From Saccharomycopsis fibuligera x Saccharomycopsis cf. fibuligera (lineage: Eukaryota; Ascomycota; Saccharomycetes; Ascoideales; Saccharomycopsidaceae): DNA of 64,000 nucleotides. Of the stretch, positions 59,453-64,000 are shown one piece after another. A model generated the notes under the pieces. It searched no databases and was not told where the DNA came from. It was given only the letters and a program-made list of their open reading frames with translations. The stretch spans positions 1,736,001-1,800,000 of the forward strand of contig CP012812.1 of assembly GCA_001936135.1 (NCBI GenBank), read 5' to 3'. Within the stretch, counting starts at the first letter, position 1. The number at the start of each line of letters is the position of its first letter. The position numbers were made by a program, and so were the translations under genes.

Positions 59453-60568
59453 ATAATACCAACTCCAACATAGCATAATCAGATTAATATTATGAAAGTC
59501 AACACCAAGCCAATAAACGTCTTGCAGATCGACATTTGAGTGCATAAGGTGCTGCTGCAGTCTCAGCAAGCATGTGAGTAGCTGCCAAAACTGTTTTGGC
59601 AGTGATCCGCAGGTCGCGTTTAACTGGCTTGTACACCACCTTGACGCAAGAAGATCTGGTGATAAGAAAGTCCAAATTGGCACCTTATTTGGAGCAAGTT
59701 CACAAATAGTACCATCACGTTAATAGGGTAATCGGTGCCACTTGCAATAGAATCTCAGAAGCAGTTATCATCCGCAAGTATTCTAAAGTGACTCGAAAAT
59801 GAGTACGCTTTGAACTTATATGTCAGAGTCTAGTGACTAGATCTGCTACCCATACCTGAGGTTGTCTCCTCTGAGTAGCACTGGTTAGATCGGTCTCTCT
59901 TCTAGTGGTGAAGGATAGCCACTCACTGAGATCTTAGTTACGTAATGAAACTTAGATGAGTAATGAAATTGGACTTACATTTCTTGCTTTTGTTACAAAC
60001 TATATCACTAAATAAAAACATTCTGTTTTTCAGACTATATATAATAATTTCATTCCTCACCCATAATGCTCAGGTGATGAAAATTTTCCTCCACATCTTT
60101 GATGTGGTTCTCCTTAGCAACCATGCGTGCGCTCAAATGTTCTCGGCCACAAAAGGCAGTTTACCAAAAATAAAAGATTATACCAAATGAACGGTATGAA
60201 AGATGTTAATTGGTATAAATCCAACATTATAGATAGTTTGCTTACCATGAGAATGCGGGCCATGGCCCAAACCAGAGTGGCCAAGTAATAGATAGGGATG
60301 GTGACCACAAAGACACGCCAAAGCCAAAGTATAAAACTATCATGAGTGATATATCTAATGGCACTAGATCTGTGACCAGCTGTTAGGACTTTATGTACCT
60401 TACTTTGAACTTAAATACTAGTTATAGAATTCCAATGCTTTTAGGTTTGTAGAATTGCAACTTATTGCTTTTGTATTCGTTTTTCGTCTTCACGTATACT
60501 CTTATCGACTCTCTAGATTCATTACTGTATTGATACAAATTATGCCATACTACAATGCTACACAATAT
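59453..60568. other. Intergenic DNA without a confident gene
   Basis: Only short frames are present. One minus-strand stretch, about 60250-60415, reads as a hydrophobic segment (FVVTIPIYYLATLVWAMARI) with a GTAAGC right after it that could be a splice donor; I do not recognise it and it lacks a start codon. Nothing resembling a tRNA (no B-box) was seen. Confidence 0.4.
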
Positions 60569-60569
60569 G

Positions 60570-60680
60570 CTATAGAAAGTAGGTTGCTAACAGAGAGTTG
60601 AAAGAAAATAGTTTCGTGACAAAGAGTTGGGCGTATTGAATGGTCAAATAGAGACTGGAAAGTTAGTTACTTGAGAAACA
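60570..60680 (-). repeat. Ancient B-type LTR relic
   Basis: The stretch from TATAGAAAGTAGGTTGCTA onward aligns by eye with the start of the reversed B-prime LTR (54723 onward): AAAGT-GGTTG, GAGTT-GAAA-AATAGTTT, GTATTG and AAAGTT recur in order with many differences. Similarity fades after about 60680. It is much older than any other B-type LTR here. Confidence 0.5.
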
Positions 60681-61041
60681 GGTGGACATTTATGTTGAAG
60701 CACAAGTATTATTCTACTCAATTGCTCTATTATCATTACTTTACTGCTCCTTATCCTGACTATTTAGTTATCCTTACTTTACTATACTCACATCACTATT
60801 CTTACTTTACTATAGTTAGTTACCACTTTATTACTAATTTTCTAGTTCTGTTGGGCGGAATGGCAGAATACCAATACTGTGGTATAAAAGTCATGACGGT
60901 GATGTGTGTTGCGTCTACGCGCAGAACGAACACAACAGCAGATAATGTTTATAAATAGGAGTACTGAATACAGGACAAGTACGAATAAAGGAAAACTGAA
61001 GGAGAGATACAGTTATATAAAGATAAAGGAAAGACCATACT

Positions 61042-61080
61042 AATAATAATTATCACAATAATAATTATCATAATAATAAG
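61042..61080. repeat. 15-bp AT-rich tandem repeat
   Basis: AATAATAATTATCAC, then AATAATAATTATCAT, then AATAATAAG: about 2.6 copies. Likely a simple-sequence expansion. Confidence 0.8.
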
Positions 61081-61855
61081 AATATAGAGATATCGCAGAA
61101 TATGCAAAGAAAGGCTACAAATAACAGCTAACGATAATAGTAATAATACCCAGGAACTAATAAGCCCTACATTACTATTATTATAATACAAAATCTAATA
61201 CTTTCCTTCAACATCGTACTTGGGGGTGGACGGCGGGACGTGGCTTCAGTAATTATTGTTGCAAAACTATTCTAATACACAACTTGATTTGATATGGCCA
61301 GAAACAATAAGAGCTATAATAAAACATTAGAAGACACCAGAAGGTCTCAGCGTTCTAGCAACAGCTCTGGGAGTCAGGGCCCCACCGATGCACGTGAACA
61401 TGGTTGTGTGCCTCAGCTGAAACTGCTGACTAAGAGATCACTAAGACAGATGAGCCGTGCGATCATGTTCAATGACTTTGTACCAACGGTATGGTATACA
61501 ACATATATCAATTCTATGATGTGAAAGTCATAACCGTCTGACAGTGCCTGTATTTGTTCCGGACTTGTGAGTCTTTTGTATCTTTAGAGTCCATCATTTG
61601 ATTGTAAAGGCCTTATATTTCTAATATAACTAAATAGTAATAAATATATATCAATATTGGGTTGAACCGTATATAAATAATAATCAGACCGAATAAAACA
61701 CATATTAGCGTTGAGCTATTAATAGTAGTAAATACGCAATATGTCTCATACCAAATATTGTATTATGTGGAATGTGCATATTGTAGAATCAAATAGGAAA
61801 CGATAGAAAAATATCAAGTGAATAATTTGACGTATTTGTACGTCGATATAAAGGT
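61081..61855. other. AT-rich intergenic DNA with one doubtful small frame
   Basis: A 76-codon plus-strand frame at 61294-61524 (starts MARNNKSYNKTLEDTRR) is basic and Ser-rich at its N-terminus. I do not recognise it and see no supporting context. The rest is AT-rich without clear features. The 3' LTR of the family C element should lie near here, but no convincing terminus was found. Confidence 0.3.
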
Positions 61856-61905
61856 CTAGAACTCAATGTTCGTCATCACTGGTTCTTTCTCAAAATATTT
61901 GGTTC

Positions 61906-63000
61906 TCAAGATACCAAATGTTTTACTAATGGTACGAATAATGATTTCGTAAGTGATTTGGTTAATAAATCAGCAATTTGTTCTTTGGTGTTGACGTATT
62001 TTAAATTTATATTATTCTCATTAATATACTGTCTGCCATAAGCTAATCTGATGTTGACATGTCTATTTCTCTTATTAAACCCTTCTTTTTTGATCATGTT
62101 AATACCTGCTTTGCTGTCTGTTTTAATAATTGCTGTGTTGATTTTCTTGCCATTTATCCATTCCAAAATACTTCTTAACCATTGTTCTTGTTTTATACCT
62201 GTAGATATAGCGACCATTTCAGATTCAGCTGGAGATAATGTAGTCAATTTGCTAACTTCAACGTTCCACGATATCAAGTCATTATTATAATAGTAAACAC
62301 TGCTCACCGTACTTCTATAGTAATTGTCAGAATTGTAAGTAGCATCAGTATAGGTAGTAACTTTATCATCAGATCCCTTTCCCCTAAATATTAAACCTTT
62401 ATTTACAGTGCCTTTTAGGTATTGTAATATTCTTAAAGCATAATGGAATACTTCACTAGGTTCAAGTTGAAAATGAGAAAGGTAGTTTGTGCAATACGCA
62501 ATGTCGGGCCTGGAGTGAGTACTTGCCAACAATAGTGAACCAATAATTTCTCTGATTTTCGCCACTTGTTTATTATGATAATCTTCATTTTTCACCACAT
62601 AGTTATGTTTGATATATTCAGTAGCAGGAGTTGGTTTAATTTTCATATCTGGAGTTCCAAACTTTTCAATGATTTTGGAAATGTAATCTTGCTGATCAAG
62701 CTTAATGTATTTCCTTACGTACTTTCCACTTTTCTTTGAATATACCTCAGTCATATTCAATCCTAATATGTTTCTTCTCAACGTGAACTTGTCTTTGAAT
62801 TTCTGTTTTACACCCTCTATCGTTTTCAATTCAATGTTCCCACCTATTGAGCTTATTAGTTCTGTTGCTAACGTTGTTTCTTCACAAGCTATGATAATGT
62901 CGTCAACAAATGTCATGATAATTCCCAGAACTGTTTCCTTTTTCTTTAGTAAATAGCAGCAAGGGACGGGTTCGTTTGTTTCCAAATTGTGCTTGATCAA
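61906..63000 (-). CDS. Family C reverse transcriptase / RNase H fragment (364 aa)
   Basis: Copia-type RT C-terminal half and RNase H. FVDD near residues 32-35 is the polymerase active-site motif; RPDIAYCTNYLSHF follows in the connection. RNase H acidic residues lie in TDATYNS, PAESEMVAIS and KTDSKAG, and the frame ends soon after ADLLTKSLTKSLF, as copia Pol proteins do. It is a fragment of a decayed element and not expected to be made alone. Confidence 0.75.
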   Translation of the reverse strand: MIKHNLETNEPVPCCYLLKKKETVLGIIMTFVDDIIIACEETTLATELISSIGGNIELKTIEGVKQKFKDKFTLRRNILGLNMTEVYSKKSGKYVRKYIKLDQQDYISKIIEKFGTPDMKIKPTPATEYIKHNYVVKNEDYHNKQVAKIREIIGSLLLASTHSRPDIAYCTNYLSHFQLEPSEVFHYALRILQYLKGTVNKGLIFRGKGSDDKVTTYTDATYNSDNYYRSTVSSVYYYNNDLISWNVEVSKLTTLSPAESEMVAISTGIKQEQWLRSILEWINGKKINTAIIKTDSKAGINMIKKEGFNKRNRHVNIRLAYGRQYINENNINLKYVNTKEQIADLLTKSLTKSLFVPLVKHLVS

Positions 63001-64000
63001 TATGTTTTTAAAGTGATGGTAAAAATTTCTTCCACTTGTTTTGAGACCGTAAAGACTTTTCTGTAATTTTAAAATAAGTGTCAGTCCTTTTGGTACATAG
63101 TTGGGTTTTTCAGTGTAGAAGCTTGGTATTTTGACAAAAACTTCATGGTCAATATCAGCATGTGTATAAGCATTTTTTACACCACATTGAAAGATGTGGA
63201 AACCTTTCTGTTGTGCTATAGAAATACCTATTCTTCAAATATCAGCAGCCAATGTTGGAGCATAAATTTCAAAATCACCTTCTTTTTCTTGGTCACCTCT
63301 TGCGCATAATCGAGCTTTGAATTTTATTCCATCAAGTTTTAGTTTCTTGTTCAATCTCCATAGAGTTAAAATCAAGTTCAAGTTTTTTAGTTCACGTTTG
63401 GATACTACTTTTTCAGCGAAAGTCCCGTTTCTGATGAGAGTTTGTAGCTCGCTGTTGATCGCTGCTACCCATTGTTCTCTCTCATCTGTATTTAAGAACT
63501 TTTTCAAGTTGTGTATTTTGATAATTTTCCTTTTATTCTTTATCCCGTACATCATGTCGCCAATGTCCTCGAGCCTTTTTCTTTTCCTTGATGCGGTTAG
63601 TGGATTGGTAATAGCATGTTCGCAAGATTTGTAGCTTGCGTTGGTTCTGTGCTTGTGTTATGCTGTCCATCAGTGGAATCTTGTTTCTTCTCTTGTTGTG
63701 CTTCGTTGTCCTCATTTCCATTATTATTTCGTAAGCGCATTCGTAGGTGGGGTGATGTTAAGGAATTTTCAAATTGTTTGTCAAGTTCCAGTTCTTGTTC
63801 GCCATCACTAGGAAATTTTTCAGATTGCCGTCTAGAGGGTTCAATTTCATCGGTTTCCAACGTCTCATTTTTACCTTCTGGAGGTTGCTCCTTTATCTCT
63901 ATCAAATTATTCTGTTGTGATACTTCGATTTCATTTTCAGCTGTTCAATCATAATCGTCTTCGTCGGATTCACTAGGTCAATACTCAGAATCGCTCTCAT
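61906..64000 (-). mobile_element. Family C: distant, decayed Ty1/copia element (partial)
   Basis: Minus-strand pol unrelated at close range to A or B. From right to left: an acidic, Gln/Asn-rich linker (about 63600-64000), the RT N-terminal part with KARLCARGDQ (63235-63555), then RT with FVDD in place of the usual YVDD, RPDIAY, and RNase H with the AESEM variant and a terminal ADLLTKSL (61906-63000). Lower GC and separate frames suggest an old copy with several breaks. Integrase, gag and the 5' LTR would lie beyond the right edge; no 3' LTR was recognised. Confidence 0.8.

Noticed and set aside
59450-59683. 77-codon minus-strand frame beside the solo LTR
   Set aside because: No recognisable motif, no similarity to the A, B or C proteins by eye, and a length expected by chance.
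60671-60958. 95-codon plus-strand frame
   Set aside because: Tyr/Leu/Ser-rich translation of low-complexity AT-rich DNA overlapping the end of the LTR relic.
59453-61855. tRNA genes near the array
   Set aside because: Looked for B-box-like GGTTCGA motifs because many yeast Ty elements target tRNA genes; none was found.

Overview
The window is almost entirely a pile of nested Ty1/copia LTR retrotransposons from a budding yeast genome; I find no confident host protein-coding gene, tRNA or rRNA gene. Two clues point to a yeast of the CUG-Ser clade (Debaryomyces/Scheffersomyces/Candida relatives). First, rare CTG codons in the pol frames fall where copia proteins normally have Ser. Second, the elements look Ty5-like: the primer-binding sites match anticodon-arm (half-tRNA) primers, tRNA-iMet for family A and tRNA-Tyr for family B. 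In CUG-Ser yeasts such as Scheffersomyces stipitis and Debaryomyces hansenii, clusters of Ty5-like elements mark centromeres, so a (peri)centromeric cluster is my leading inference; it is not proven here.

Four groups of elements are present. Family A has ~545-bp LTRs and one gag-pol frame of about 1460 codons that starts inside the 5' LTR and ends inside the 3' LTR. Family B has 428-bp LTRs and a 1485-codon gag-pol. B-prime is an older sister of B with ~451-bp LTRs. Family C is a distant, decayed element at the right edge.

Layout: 1-4526 is an A copy running off the left edge. It shares its LTR with A1, whose pieces can be followed from 4003 to 43705 by diagnostic variants and target duplications. 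A1 is interrupted three times. B1 sits at 5347-10826 (plus strand, looks whole, TSD GATCC). A compound insert lies at 10863-24246 and holds A3, itself hit by B2 at 14581-20059 (minus strand, looks whole, TSD CAATA), and half of A4. A second compound insert lies at 24302-41975 (TSD ATAAG) and holds A5, the 3' part of A6 with A7 inside it (TSD ATGTC), and A8. From 43706 to 58415 the array is rearranged: a plus-strand A half (A9), truncated B-prime copies, and two inverted halves of an older A copy, with an LTR at nearly every junction. From 58416 to about 61855 is non-element, AT-rich DNA with one clean solo A LTR (TSD TTTCA) and an ancient B-type LTR relic. From 61860 to the end is family C pol.

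The most striking signal is in the family A LTR. Its promoter region is a dense heat-shock-factor binding array: perfect alternating nGAAn/nTTCn runs of 3 to 5 units plus about a dozen nGAAn units spaced exactly 10 bp apart (step-type HSE), just upstream of a TATAAATA box. This predicts a heat- or HSF1-responsive retrotransposon whose LTRs and solo LTRs spread stress-inducible promoters. All elements are treated as fossils, and individual disabling changes are not listed.
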